In this document: in pieces, positions 35,888 to 45,276 of the stretch
Position numbering within the stretch: the first letter of the stretch is position 1
Layout of the letters: each line of letters starts with the position of its first letter
Origin: Tissierellia bacterium
GTDB taxonomy: Bacteria; Bacillota; Clostridia; Tissierellales; Tissierellaceae
Direction: 5' to 3'
DNA: 63,267 nucleotides
Assembly: GCA_012518035.1 (NCBI GenBank)
Contig: JAAYTL010000070.1
Location: 1-63,267 of the forward strand
The notes under the pieces: generated by a model
Told to the model about the DNA's origin: nothing
What the model saw: only the letters and a program-made list of their open reading frames with translations
Databases searched by the model: none
Position numbers and translations under genes: made by a program

Positions 35888-37774
35888 ATGTTTAACATAC
35901 AAGAAGAATTAAAGAAATTACCTGACAAACCAGGTGTATATATAATGAAGGATAAGTCTGATGAGATTATATATATAGGCAAGGCCATATCCTTAAGGAA
36001 TAGGGTGAGGCAATATTTTCAATCAGCCAGAAACCAAGGGCTCAAGGTCAGAAGCATGGTAAGCCATATAAAGGAATTTGAATATATTATGGTAGATAAT
36101 GAAGTAGAAGCTCTGGTTTTGGAAGCCAATTTGATTAAAAAGCATCGACCTAAGTATAATATCCTCCTTAGGGATGACAAACAATATCCCTATATAAAGG
36201 TTACCCTTAATGAGAAATACCCTAGGGTTATTAAGACTAGGCAGGTAAAGAAGGATGGGGGTAAGTACTTTGGTCCTTATCCCAGTGCCACTGCCGTTAA
36301 TGAGTCTATAGATGTCTTGCATGATATATATCCCATTAGGACCTGCAAGTTAAACTTAGAAAAAAATCTTGGCAACTTTAGGCCATGTTTGAACTATTAT
36401 ATAGGTAAATGCAATGCTCCATGCCTGGGGAAGGTGGATGAGGATGAGTACATGGAAATGATTAAAGAGATCATCCAATTCTTAGATGGAAAGAACTTAA
36501 GCCTGATGGATAGTATTGAAGAAAAGATGATAGAAGCCTCCAGTAAAATGGAATTTGAAAAGGCTAGTGTATACAGGGACCAGCTTAATTCCTTAAAAAC
36601 CCTACAGGAGGAGCAGAAGATAGTCACAGCCAATGAAATAGACCAGGATATCATAGCTATGGCCAGGGGCATAGAAGAAGTGTGCGTACAGGTTTTCTTT
36701 GTCAGGTCTGGTAAGATTATTGGTAGGGAACATTTCATAATGGAGGATAATTTCAGGGAAGATAGGGGAGAAATCCTAAGTTCCTTTATAAAACAATTCT
36801 ACATAGGTTCAGCCTATGTACCAAAGGAAATTATCATTGAAAATGAGATTGATGATTTAGCTGTAGTTGAAAAATGGCTGGAAAGTAAAAGAGGGAATAA
36901 GGTAACTATCACTGTACCCAAAAGAGGGGAGAAGGCAAAACTCATTGAAATGGTTAAGAAGAATGCCTTAGATATGCTAAATAAATATGGAGATAAATTC
37001 TTAAAGAAACATAGGATGAACCTTAAGGCCCTAGAAGAGATTCAAGACATCCTTGATTTAGAAGACTTGCCCAAAAGAATCGAAGCCTATGATATATCCA
37101 ATATCAGTGGAGTCCAGTCAGTAGCCTCCATGGTTGTTTTTGAGCATGGTGAGCCTAAAAAATCCGATTATAGGAGGTTTAGGATCAAGACCTTAGATAC
37201 ACCCGATGATTATGGCAGCATGAAGGAGGTATTGGAGAGGAGATTCACTAGGGGTTTACAAGAGAAGAAGTTGTTGGATAAGAGTTTAGATTTAAAAGGG
37301 TTTTCAAGCTTTCCGGATTTAATCATGGTAGATGGCGGTAAGGGACAGGTAAACATAGCCTTAGAGGTATTAAGTGATTTGGGTATTGATATACCGGTAT
37401 GCGGTCTTGTTAAAGATGATTTCCACAAAACTAGGGGTATTATCTATAGAAACAAAGAATATCATTTATCTGAGAACTCATTGGGCTTTAGGATGATCTA
37501 TAGAATACAAGAGGAGGCTCATAGGTTTGCCATAAGCTATCATAGGAGTCTTAGGTCTAAGGATATGTTTAAATCAGAACTAGATGGAATCAAGGGCATA
37601 GGAGAAAAAAGAAAAATGTCTCTAATGCAACATTTTAAAAGTATTGAAAGAATTAAAAATGCCAGCCTTGAAGAACTGGTAGCAGTAAAGGGAATGAATA
37701 GGTCCACTGCTGAAAATTTATATAACCATTTTAGAAGGTATAAGGAGGAAGGGAATAATGAAAAGACTATATAG
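35888..37774 (+). CDS. uvrC: Excinuclease ABC subunit C
   Basis: 628 residues from the ATG at 35888. UvrC makes both incisions in nucleotide excision repair. N-terminal GIY-YIG nuclease: PGVYIMKDKSDEIIYIGKA with VRQYF; then the UVR helix pair MEFEKASVYRDQLNSL that binds UvrB; then the RNase H-like second nuclease, IEAYDISNISGVQSVASMVVF and PDLIMVDGGKGQVN with its Asp residues; and C-terminal helix-hairpin-helix motifs GIKGIGEKRKMSLMQHF and AVKGMNRSTAENLYNHF. The last 17 bases overlap the PspC-like gene, so uvrC, pspC and hprK are one operon. Confidence 0.97.
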   Translation: MFNIQEELKKLPDKPGVYIMKDKSDEIIYIGKAISLRNRVRQYFQSARNQGLKVRSMVSHIKEFEYIMVDNEVEALVLEANLIKKHRPKYNILLRDDKQYPYIKVTLNEKYPRVIKTRQVKKDGGKYFGPYPSATAVNESIDVLHDIYPIRTCKLNLEKNLGNFRPCLNYYIGKCNAPCLGKVDEDEYMEMIKEIIQFLDGKNLSLMDSIEEKMIEASSKMEFEKASVYRDQLNSLKTLQEEQKIVTANEIDQDIIAMARGIEEVCVQVFFVRSGKIIGREHFIMEDNFREDRGEILSSFIKQFYIGSAYVPKEIIIENEIDDLAVVEKWLESKRGNKVTITVPKRGEKAKLIEMVKKNALDMLNKYGDKFLKKHRMNLKALEEIQDILDLEDLPKRIEAYDISNISGVQSVASMVVFEHGEPKKSDYRRFRIKTLDTPDDYGSMKEVLERRFTRGLQEKKLLDKSLDLKGFSSFPDLIMVDGGKGQVNIALEVLSDLGIDIPVCGLVKDDFHKTRGIIYRNKEYHLSENSLGFRMIYRIQEEAHRFAISYHRSLRSKDMFKSELDGIKGIGEKRKMSLMQHFKSIERIKNASLEELVAVKGMNRSTAENLYNHFRRYKEEGNNEKTI

Positions 37775-37946
37775 GTCCAATAGTAACAAGATGATAGCCG
37801 GTGTATGCGGTGGCATAGGTGAATATTTTAATATAGATCCTACCCTCATAAGATTGGCATGGGTACTTGTTAGTATCCCTACAGCTTTTTTTGGCGGATT
37901 ATTTGCCTATATAATTGCAGCAATAATAATTCCATCTGAATGGTAG
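37758..37946 (+). CDS. PspC-domain small membrane protein
   Basis: 62 residues: a complete stand-alone PspC domain. The start MKRLYRSNSNKMIAGVCGGIGEYF carries the GVCGGIAxY-type signature, followed by IDPTLIRLAWVL and one hydrophobic helix (about 32-56, with the Gly-Gly bend FFGGLFAYIIAAIIIP). In enteric bacteria PspC senses envelope stress with PspB; firmicute stand-alone copies are less understood. The start lies inside the end of uvrC (17-base overlap), and its stop abuts hprK, so it is translated as part of that run. Confidence 0.9.
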   Translation: MKRLYRSNSNKMIAGVCGGIGEYFNIDPTLIRLAWVLVSIPTAFFGGLFAYIIAAIIIPSEW

Positions 37947-37952
37947 GTGTTG

Positions 37953-38909
37953 ATGTTGAAATATGTCTATTTAAAAAAGTTAATTGAAGAAATGGATTTG
38001 GAAATAGTCCACCAGTCGACAGATCTAAATGATATTAGAATCTATTCCAGTGATATTAGCAGGCCAGGACTACAAATTATGGGTTATTATGAAAAGTTTG
38101 TTCCAGAAAGGATCCAGGTAATAGGAAGTGCTGAATGGCATTATTTTAACCAATTGCCCTATGAGGAAAGATATTCAAGTTTGGATAAATTTCTATCCTA
38201 TCCTATTCCAGCCTTAATAATATCAAGGAGTCTGCCAATATTTCCTGAACTCTTGGAGTTAGCCCAAAAACACAATAGGACAGTTCTAAGGTCTGGGGAA
38301 ATCACTTCTAAATTATTCAACCAACTTATCTCATTCATAGATATACAGTTATCTCCCGAGACGAGAGTACATGGGGTTCTGGTTGAAGTCTATGGTGTAG
38401 GAGTACTTATTACTGGCAAATCAGGAGTTGGTAAATCAGAGACAGCCTTGGACCTGGTAATTCGGGGTCACAGACTCATTTCTGATGATACGGTTATTAT
38501 AAAAAGAATCGAGGATATGCTACAGGGTCGCTCTCCCGAGGTAACCAGGCATTTTATGGAGATTAGGGGAGTTGGGATACTGGATATTGAAAGGCTTTAT
38601 GGTGTTGGCTCGGTAAAATATGATGAATTTATAGAGATGAACATAGAGCTGGAATTGTGGGATGATAAAAAAGAGTATGATAGGATAGGACTAGATGAAA
38701 CCTTTATAGATATTCTAGGAATCCCCGTCACTAAGTTAACCATACCTGTTCGTCCTGGGAGAAACGTGGCCATGATTATAGAGGTGGCTGCCAGGAACTT
38801 TAGACAAAAAATTCTAGGTTACAACGCAGCTGACAAATTAAATGAAAGAGTTAAGAAGCAAATAGAGTTAAATATGAGTAAAAAAGAAAGAGAAATGGGA
38901 GATAAATAA
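37953..38909 (+). CDS. hprK: HPr kinase/phosphorylase
   Basis: 318 residues from the ATG at 37953 (GTG, TTG and TTG codons flank it in frame, so the first residues are uncertain). HprK phosphorylates HPr on Ser46 with ATP or PPi when glycolytic intermediates are high and reverses this by phosphorolysis. N-terminal Mur-like domain; P-loop GKSGVGKS at 155-162; the family signature MEIRGVGILDIERLYG near 200-216; conserved His140 before the kinase core. Its substrate HPr is encoded in this window at 47733. It is the last gene of the uvrC run; nifJ follows with its own promoter. Confidence 0.96.
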   Translation: MLKYVYLKKLIEEMDLEIVHQSTDLNDIRIYSSDISRPGLQIMGYYEKFVPERIQVIGSAEWHYFNQLPYEERYSSLDKFLSYPIPALIISRSLPIFPELLELAQKHNRTVLRSGEITSKLFNQLISFIDIQLSPETRVHGVLVEVYGVGVLITGKSGVGKSETALDLVIRGHRLISDDTVIIKRIEDMLQGRSPEVTRHFMEIRGVGILDIERLYGVGSVKYDEFIEMNIELELWDDKKEYDRIGLDETFIDILGIPVTKLTIPVRPGRNVAMIIEVAARNFRQKILGYNAADKLNERVKKQIELNMSKKEREMGDK

Positions 38910-38913
38910 AACA

Positions 38914-38929
38914 TGTCAAATATTTGACA
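38914..38929. promoter_or_regulatory. 16-bp perfect palindrome upstream of the nifJ promoter
   Basis: TGTCAAATATTTGACA is its own reverse complement. It lies 5 bases after the hprK stop and 17 bases before the nifJ -35 box. It could be a regulator site or part of a weak hprK terminator. It is one base short of a GlnR/TnrA box spacing and does not match Rex or CcpA sites well. Confidence 0.5.
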
Positions 38930-38946
38930 CATTTTATTTATCTTGG

Positions 38947-38975
38947 TTGACTTTATTTTTATTATTTTATATACT
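38947..38975 (+). promoter_or_regulatory. Strong promoter of nifJ
   Basis: TTGACT (38947-38952), 17-base spacer rich in T, TATACT (38970-38975). It gives a leader of about 100 bases before the nifJ ATG. Confidence 0.72.
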
Positions 38976-39081
38976 TAAATAGTAATATAAATAACTTATA
39001 TTATAAGATATAGAGATTTGTAAAAATATGGCTACAGATCTTTAATTATTATAGGTTATAAAAAGAGGAGGTTCTTATACT

Positions 39082-42000
39082 ATGGCAAAAGTTATGAAGA
39101 CCATGGATGGTAATACGGCTGCTTCATATATTTCGTATGCCTTTACAGATGTTGCAGCTATTTATCCAATTACTCCTTCTTCAGACATGGCAGAACATGT
39201 CGATGAATGGGCGGCAAATGGAAAGAAAAACATCTTTGGTCAAGAAGTACTAGTTAAAGAAATGCAATCAGAAGCTGGAGCAGCAGGAGCAGTTCATGGC
39301 TCATTGCAAGCAGGTGCGCTAACGACTACATATACAGCTTCTCAAGGTCTATTACTTATGATCCCAAATATGTATAAAATAGCTGGGGAACTATTACCAG
39401 GAGTATTCCATGTTTCAGCTAGAGCATTAGCATCACATGCTTTAAGTATCTTTGGTGATCATCAAGACGTTATGGCTGCAAGACAAACTGGTTTTGCCCT
39501 ATTAGCTTCAGGCAGTGTACAAGAAGTAATGGATTTAGGTGGGGTAGCTCACTTATCAGCTATCAAGGGTAGAGTTCCGTTCCTACACTTCTTCGATGGA
39601 TTTAGGACAAGTCATGAAATCCAAAAGATAGAAGTTTTAGAATATGAAGATCTAGCAAAATTAGTTGATTATGAAGCACTACAAGAATTCAGAGAAAGAG
39701 CATTAAACCCTGAGAATCCTGTTACAAGGGGTACAGCTCAAAACCCTGATATTTACTTCCAAGCAGCAGAAGCTTCCAACCCATTCTATGACAAAATCGG
39801 TGGAGTTGTTTACGACTACATGAAGGAAATATCAAAGTTAACTGGTAGAGACTACAAACCATTTAACTACTATGGTCATCCAGAAGCTGAAAACGTAATT
39901 ATTGCGATGGGTTCAGTAACTCAAACCATAGAAGAGACTGTAGATTATCTACTAGATAAGGGTGAAAAAGTAGGTCTAGTAAAAGTTCGTCTTTATAGAC
40001 CATTCGTAGCTGAATATCTATTAGATGTTCTTCCAAAGACAGTTAAGAAAATCGCTGTCCTAGATAGAACAAAAGAAAAAGGCGCTATAGCTGAACCACT
40101 ACATCTTGATGTTAAGAGTGTATTCTACGACCAAGACCAAAAACCAGTTATAGTTGGTGGAAGATACGGTCTAGGTTCAAAAGATACTACTCCTTCACAA
40201 ATATTAGCAGTATATGAAAACCTAAAACAAGATGAACCAAAAGACAGATTCACTATAGGTATTATTGATGATGTAACTAATACATCCTTAGAAATCAAGG
40301 AAGTTATAAATACAGAACCAAAAGGTACAATCAAGTGTAAATTCTGGGGATTCGGTTCAGACGGTACTGTTGGAGCAAATAAACAAGCTATCAAGATTAT
40401 CGGTGATGACACTGATATGTATGCTCAAGGATATTTCTCCTATGACAGTAAAAAATCTGGTGGTGTAACAATATCCCACTTAAGATTTGGTAATGAACCA
40501 ATCACATCAACTTATTTAATCACAGACGCAGACTTTATTTCCTGCTCAAAGCAATCCTATGTATATCAATATGATTTACTAAAAGGCTTGAAGAAGGGCG
40601 GTACATTCTTACTGAACTGCATCTGGGATGAAGAAGAATTAGAGAAAAACCTACCAGCAAGTCTAAAGAGATACATTGCTGAAAATGATATTGACTTCTA
40701 CACAATCAATGCTACTAAGATAGCTGCAGACATTGGACTTGGTGGAAGAACTAACATGATCATGCAATCAGCCTTCTTCAAATTAGCTGAAGTATTACCA
40801 TTAGATGAAGCAGTAGAACACCTAAAGAGATCTATAGTTGAAGCTTATGGTAATAAAGGTGAGCACATAGTTAATATGAACTATCAAGCAGTAGACCAAG
40901 GTATAGAAGCATTAGTTAAGGTTAATGTTCCAGAATCTTGGAAAGATGCTGTTGATGAGGAAGAGGAAACTAAGGAACTTCCAGAGTTCATAGAAAATGT
41001 TCTTGTACCTATGAACAGACAAGAAGGAGACAACTTACCTGTAAGTGCATTTACTGGTAGGGAAGATGGTACATTCCCACAAGGAACTGCAGCATATGAG
41101 AAACGTGCTATAGCAGTAGAAGCTCCTCGTTGGATTCCAGAAAACTGTATCCAATGTAACCAATGTTCATTTGTATGTCCACACGCTGTAATTAGACCAA
41201 TCCTGCTTGACGAAGAAGAAAAGGCTAATGCACCAGAAGACTTCGTAACTCTTAAGGCTATGGGTAAAGGTCTAGAAAACTTACAATATCGTATCCAAGT
41301 ATCAGTACTAGACTGTACAGGCTGCGGTAACTGTGCTGAGGTTTGCCCTGCTAAGAATAAGGCCTTAGTAATGAAGCCATTCGAAGAAGAATTCGAAGAG
41401 CAAACACCAAACTGGGATTTTGCTATGACTGTAAAAGACAAGGGCGACCTAATGAATGTTAATACTATCAAGGGTAGTCAATTTAGACAACCATTGCTTG
41501 AATTCCACGGAGCTTGTGCTGGTTGTGGAGAGACAGCATATGCTAAATTAGTTACTCAATTATTTGGAGATAGAATGTATATAGCTAATGCTACAGGTTG
41601 TTCATCAATCTGGGGTGGTTCAGCACCTACAACACCATACTGCAAGAATTCAGAAGGCAAAGGACCTGCTTGGGCGAATTCATTATTCGAAGACAATGCT
41701 GAATTTGGATATGGTATGGCACTAGCTAATAGACAAATCAGAGGCAAGATCAAATCATTAATGGAAGAATTCCTAGCATTAAACCTTGATTCAGAATTAA
41801 ATGAGTACTTCAACCAATGGATAGCTGGTATGAAGGATCCAGTTGAATCAAAGGCTGCTGCAGGAATGATTATCCCAAGATTAGATCAAAGCACTGGAAA
41901 TGATGAGGCTGATAAGATATTAGCTGAGATCAAGGATAGAAAAGATTATCTAATCAAGAAATCAATCTGGATCTTCGGTGGAGACGGATGGGCTTATGAC

Positions 42001-42618
42001 ATCGGATTCGGTGGTTTAGACCATGTACTAGCTTCAGGAGAAGACATAAACGTATTTGTATTTGATACTGAAGTATACTCAAATACAGGTGGTCAATCAT
42101 CCAAGGCTACTCCTACAGCAGCAGTTGCTAAATTCGCTGCATCTGGTAAAGAAATCAGAAAGAAAGACCTAGGATTAATGATGGCATCCTATGGATATGT
42201 TTACGTAGCTCAAATTGCTATGGGTGCAAACATGAACCATACAATCAAGGCTATAAATGAAGCTGAATCCTATGACGGTCCATCACTAGTAATAGCTTAT
42301 GCACCATGTATCAACCATGGAATTAGAACTGGTATGGGTACTAGTGTAAGGCAAGAACAAAAAGCAGTAGATGCTGGATACTGGCACCTATTCAGATTCG
42401 ACCCAAGACTTGCAGAACAAGGCAAGAATCCATTCCAATTAGATTCAAAAGAGCCAAAGGCATCCTTCAGGGAGTTCATAACTTCAGAAGTAAGATATAC
42501 TTCACTACAAAAGAAATTCCCAGAGCTAGCTGAAGAATTATTCACAGCTGCTGAAAAGAATGCTAAGGCAAGATATGAAGCATACAAGAGAATGGCTGCA
42601 GCATGGGATGAAGAATAA
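39082..42618 (+). CDS. nifJ: Pyruvate:ferredoxin (flavodoxin) oxidoreductase
   Basis: 1178 residues: the single-chain homodimeric form. It oxidises pyruvate with CoA to acetyl-CoA, CO2 and reduced ferredoxin, the key energy step of clostridial fermentation. Domains in order: thiamine-binding PYR domain with YPITPSSDMAEHVDEWAA; the CoA/dehydrogenase middle with FGSDGTVGANKQAIKII; a two-cluster ferredoxin domain (Cys689/692/695/699 and Cys745/748/751/755); and the TPP domain with a third cluster at CAGCGETAY and TGCSSIWGG, GGDGWAYDIGFGG, then EVYSNTGGQSSKATP. It has its own strong promoter and terminator, so it is a monocistronic unit. It lies between hprK and murB, genes that in related genomes tend to lie close together. 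Confidence 0.98.
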   Translation: MAKVMKTMDGNTAASYISYAFTDVAAIYPITPSSDMAEHVDEWAANGKKNIFGQEVLVKEMQSEAGAAGAVHGSLQAGALTTTYTASQGLLLMIPNMYKIAGELLPGVFHVSARALASHALSIFGDHQDVMAARQTGFALLASGSVQEVMDLGGVAHLSAIKGRVPFLHFFDGFRTSHEIQKIEVLEYEDLAKLVDYEALQEFRERALNPENPVTRGTAQNPDIYFQAAEASNPFYDKIGGVVYDYMKEISKLTGRDYKPFNYYGHPEAENVIIAMGSVTQTIEETVDYLLDKGEKVGLVKVRLYRPFVAEYLLDVLPKTVKKIAVLDRTKEKGAIAEPLHLDVKSVFYDQDQKPVIVGGRYGLGSKDTTPSQILAVYENLKQDEPKDRFTIGIIDDVTNTSLEIKEVINTEPKGTIKCKFWGFGSDGTVGANKQAIKIIGDDTDMYAQGYFSYDSKKSGGVTISHLRFGNEPITSTYLITDADFISCSKQSYVYQYDLLKGLKKGGTFLLNCIWDEEELEKNLPASLKRYIAENDIDFYTINATKIAADIGLGGRTNMIMQSAFFKLAEVLPLDEAVEHLKRSIVEAYGNKGEHIVNMNYQAVDQGIEALVKVNVPESWKDAVDEEEETKELPEFIENVLVPMNRQEGDNLPVSAFTGREDGTFPQGTAAYEKRAIAVEAPRWIPENCIQCNQCSFVCPHAVIRPILLDEEEKANAPEDFVTLKAMGKGLENLQYRIQVSVLDCTGCGNCAEVCPAKNKALVMKPFEEEFEEQTPNWDFAMTVKDKGDLMNVNTIKGSQFRQPLLEFHGACAGCGETAYAKLVTQLFGDRMYIANATGCSSIWGGSAPTTPYCKNSEGKGPAWANSLFEDNAEFGYGMALANRQIRGKIKSLMEEFLALNLDSELNEYFNQWIAGMKDPVESKAAAGMIIPRLDQSTGNDEADKILAEIKDRKDYLIKKSIWIFGGDGWAYDIGFGGLDHVLASGEDINVFVFDTEVYSNTGGQSSKATPTAAVAKFAASGKEIRKKDLGLMMASYGYVYVAQIAMGANMNHTIKAINEAESYDGPSLVIAYAPCINHGIRTGMGTSVRQEQKAVDAGYWHLFRFDPRLAEQGKNPFQLDSKEPKASFREFITSEVRYTSLQKKFPELAEELFTAAEKNAKARYEAYKRMAAAWDEE

Positions 42619-42627
42619 TTAGATTTA

Positions 42628-42662
42628 AAGGGTTATCAGGTAAACTGATAGCCCTTTTTTTA
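42628..42662 (+). terminator. Intrinsic terminator after nifJ
   Basis: A perfect 12-bp stem (42628-42639 with 42645-42656), 5-base loop, then T-run. Confidence 0.9.
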
Positions 42663-42748
42663 TCCCTATTTCAGTTATAATATGAATATAGCATCTGCCA
42701 ATAGTATATGATAAAATAGATTAATAACTTAAAGTTAGGAGTGGTAGA

Positions 42749-43663
42749 TTGGACAGACAGGATTCAGTCCTATTATTCAAGGATAAGGATTTAGGACAAT
42801 TATTATATGATGAACCTATGAAGAACCATACTTCTTTTAAAATAGGAGGCCCTGTAGACCTTATGATTATTCCCCAAAATGAAGGGCAATTGATAGATGC
42901 TATAAGTCTGTGTAGAGAACACGATTTAGATTTTTTCATCATGGGAAATGGCTCTAATCTGTTGGTAGGAGATGGTGGAATCAGGGGCGTAGTTATAAAA
43001 ATCAGCGAAGGATTAAACAAGATAGACTTTCAGGGTACCAAGATAGTTTGCCAGGCAGGAGCCTTGTTAACAGCAGTAAGTAGAAGGGCCGCAGAGCAAT
43101 CACTAACAGGCATGGAATTTGCTAATGGTATACCAGGCACCATAGGTGGTGGAGTAACAATGAATGCTGGTGCCTATGGCGGTGAAATGAAGGATATTAT
43201 CAAGAAAGTCCGTGTATTAGACAAGGATAACAATATTCTAGAATATACTAATGAAGAAATGAATTTCAGATATAGGGGAAGTAGGGTCATGGATGAAGGC
43301 CTTATTATCTTGTCAGTTGAAATAGGATTAGAAGAAGGAAACTATGAGAAGATTAAAGAAACCATGAGGGACTTGACCCACAGGAGAACTTCCAAGCAAC
43401 CCTTGGAACTCCCCAGTGGCGGAAGCACCTTTAAAAGGCCAGTGGGACATTATGCTGGAAAGCTTATAGAGGATTCAGGACTCAAGGGTCTCATTAAGGG
43501 TGGCGCTCAGGTTTCAGATAAGCACTGTGGCTTTGTGGTAAATATAGACAATGCTACCTGTAAGGATGTATTAGATTTAATTTCAATTATTCAAAAGACC
43601 GTAAGGGATAAGTTTAATGTAGAACTCGAACCGGAGATAAGGATTATTGGAGAGATTGCTTAA
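42749..43663 (+). CDS. murB: UDP-N-acetylenolpyruvoylglucosamine reductase
   Basis: 304 residues from a TTG at 42749 (TTAGGAGTGG upstream). MurB reduces the enolpyruvyl group of UDP-GlcNAc-enolpyruvate with NADPH to form UDP-MurNAc. FAD-binding blocks: NHTSFKIGGPVDLMIIP, FIMGNGSNLLVGDGGI, GMEFANGIPGTIGGGVTMNAGAYGGEM, then the substrate-domain Ser region LPSGGSTFKRP and C-terminal LEPEIRIIGE. It begins the cell-wall and carbon-control operon; its TAA overlaps the next ATG by one base (TAATG). Confidence 0.96.
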   Translation: MDRQDSVLLFKDKDLGQLLYDEPMKNHTSFKIGGPVDLMIIPQNEGQLIDAISLCREHDLDFFIMGNGSNLLVGDGGIRGVVIKISEGLNKIDFQGTKIVCQAGALLTAVSRRAAEQSLTGMEFANGIPGTIGGGVTMNAGAYGGEMKDIIKKVRVLDKDNNILEYTNEEMNFRYRGSRVMDEGLIILSVEIGLEEGNYEKIKETMRDLTHRRTSKQPLELPSGGSTFKRPVGHYAGKLIEDSGLKGLIKGGAQVSDKHCGFVVNIDNATCKDVLDLISIIQKTVRDKFNVELEPEIRIIGEIA

Positions 43664-44400
43664 TGTATTTAATAGGAGATTATCATACACACACAGTTTT
43701 TAGTCATGGTAAGGGAACCATAAGACAAAATGCTGAAGCAGCCTTAAAAAAAGGACTTAAGGAAATAGCAATCTGTGACCATGGACCTGGTCACTATCTA
43801 TATGGAGTTAAGAAGGAAAACATCCCCAGGATGAGGGAAGAAATAGATAGATTAAATGAAGAGTTTGGACCCAAGGGACTAAGGATTCTTCTAGGTGTGG
43901 AAGCTAATCTGACAGGGTATGATGGTTCCATAGATATGGTTGATAAGCTGATTGAATTAACAGATATTCTTATCATGGGTTACCATTATGGAGTTACCCC
44001 AAACTCCCTTTACGATGGGATTGGCATGTATATCCGAAACCCCCTATCAAAGGTTCTGCCCCTTGGAAGGGAAAGTATGTTAGAATTAAATACAAGGGCT
44101 TTTATTAAGGCCATAAATCAATTTCCCATCGACTTTATCAGTCATCCAGGCTCTAAGGCTAAGGTAGATATAAAGACCTTGGCCAGAGAAGCGGCTAAGG
44201 TAGGTACAGCCTTGGAAATTAACTCAAAACACAGCCAATTATCAGTTGAAAGTATAAGGATTGCAGCAAGTGAAGATGTGGAATTTATTATCAATAGTGA
44301 TGCCCATAGTCCAGAAGATGTTGGAAATATTGATGAGGCTTTAAAAAGGGTAGAGCTAGCAGGATTGCCCTTGCATAGGATCAAGAATGTAAGAGTCTAG
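43663..44400 (+). CDS. PHP-domain phosphoesterase
   Basis: 245 residues, translation coupled to murB. PHP metal motifs in order: DYHTHTVFSHGKGT, AICDHG, GVEANL with its Glu, MGYHYG, FISHPG and NSDAH. It resembles the YcdX/histidinol-phosphatase-like group that hydrolyses phosphate esters. In Clostridia a PHP gene commonly sits in this cluster with hprK, murB and rapZ, but its substrate is not established. It lies 11 bases before rapZ. Confidence 0.85.
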   Translation: MYLIGDYHTHTVFSHGKGTIRQNAEAALKKGLKEIAICDHGPGHYLYGVKKENIPRMREEIDRLNEEFGPKGLRILLGVEANLTGYDGSIDMVDKLIELTDILIMGYHYGVTPNSLYDGIGMYIRNPLSKVLPLGRESMLELNTRAFIKAINQFPIDFISHPGSKAKVDIKTLAREAAKVGTALEINSKHSQLSVESIRIAASEDVEFIINSDAHSPEDVGNIDEALKRVELAGLPLHRIKNVRV

Positions 44401-44411
44401 GAGGTGATGGT

Positions 44412-45266
44412 TTGGAATTTCTAGTTATTACTGGGATGTCAGGAGCAGGAAAATCACAGGCTATGAAGGTAATGGAGGATATGGGTTACTATTGTATGGA
44501 CAATCTCCCCCCTCAACTTCTGCCTAAATTTGCAGAACTATGCGCTGAATCCAAGAAAATCATTAAAAAGGTGGCCGTTGTTGTAGATATAAGGGGTGGA
44601 GAGTTTTTTAAAAGCTTGTTTAATTCCCTAGATGACCTGACTGAAAAGGGGATTGGATATAAGATCCTCTTCCTTGATGCGGCAGACAATGTTTTAATAA
44701 AGAGGTATAAGGAACTAAGAAGACCCCACCCCTTAAACCCAGAGGGAAGTATTCTAGATGGAATCGACCAAGAGAGACAGATGTTGAAGGAGTTGAAGGA
44801 CAGGGCCTTTTATATTATAGATACCTCAAAGTTAACTATAGGAATGTTAAAAGAAGAGATCTATAAGATCTTTTTAGAGGGTGGTGAAAGTAGAAAACTG
44901 ACCATTTCTATAACCTCCTTTGGATTTAAAAACGGAATGTTAATGGATGGAGACTTGATCTTTGATGTCAGGTTTTTACCTAATCCATACTATATACCTG
45001 AACTAAGGGAGAAGTCAGGATTCAATGATGATGTTAAAGACTATGTATTTAAAAAGCCTCAAACTAATATCTTTATTTCAAAGGTAATAGATATGTTGGA
45101 GTTTTTAATACCATATTATATAGAAGAGGGTAAAACCCAACTAGTGGTAGGTATAGGTTGTACTGGTGGATATCATAGGTCTGTAGCTATTTCTAACAGG
45201 ATTGGTGAAATCCTTACTGAAAATGGACATAGAACAACAATTCATCATAGGGATATTAATAGATAG
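44412..45266 (+). CDS. rapZ: RNase adapter protein RapZ / YvcJ nucleotide-binding protein
   Basis: 284 residues from a TTG at 44412 with GGAGGTGATGG upstream. P-loop GMSGAGKS at 8-15; KVAVVVDIRGG and FLDAADNVLIKRYKELRRPHPL in the N-terminal ATPase; the C-terminal domain has FGFKNGMLMDGDLIFDVRFLPNPYY and the conserved end VVGIGCTGGYHRSVAISNRI. In E. coli RapZ guides RNase E to the GlmZ sRNA in amino-sugar control; B. subtilis YvcJ binds nucleotides and affects competence. Order rapZ-yvcK-whiA-HPr matches the Bacillus yvcJKL-crh cluster. Confidence 0.95.
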   Translation: MEFLVITGMSGAGKSQAMKVMEDMGYYCMDNLPPQLLPKFAELCAESKKIIKKVAVVVDIRGGEFFKSLFNSLDDLTEKGIGYKILFLDAADNVLIKRYKELRRPHPLNPEGSILDGIDQERQMLKELKDRAFYIIDTSKLTIGMLKEEIYKIFLEGGESRKLTISITSFGFKNGMLMDGDLIFDVRFLPNPYYIPELREKSGFNDDVKDYVFKKPQTNIFISKVIDMLEFLIPYYIEEGKTQLVVGIGCTGGYHRSVAISNRIGEILTENGHRTTIHHRDINR

Positions 45267-45276
45267 GAGTAATCTT

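Noticed and set aside
38914-38929. GlnR/TnrA, Rex or CcpA operator
   Set aside because: The palindrome has a 6-base centre, so it misses the 17-base GlnR/TnrA spacing, and it lacks the TTGTTAA half-sites of Rex and the CG core of cre sites.
40884-41471. 195-residue minus-strand frame inside nifJ
   Set aside because: It is antisense to the ferredoxin-domain coding region; the Ser/Thr-rich product reflects the complement of conserved codons.
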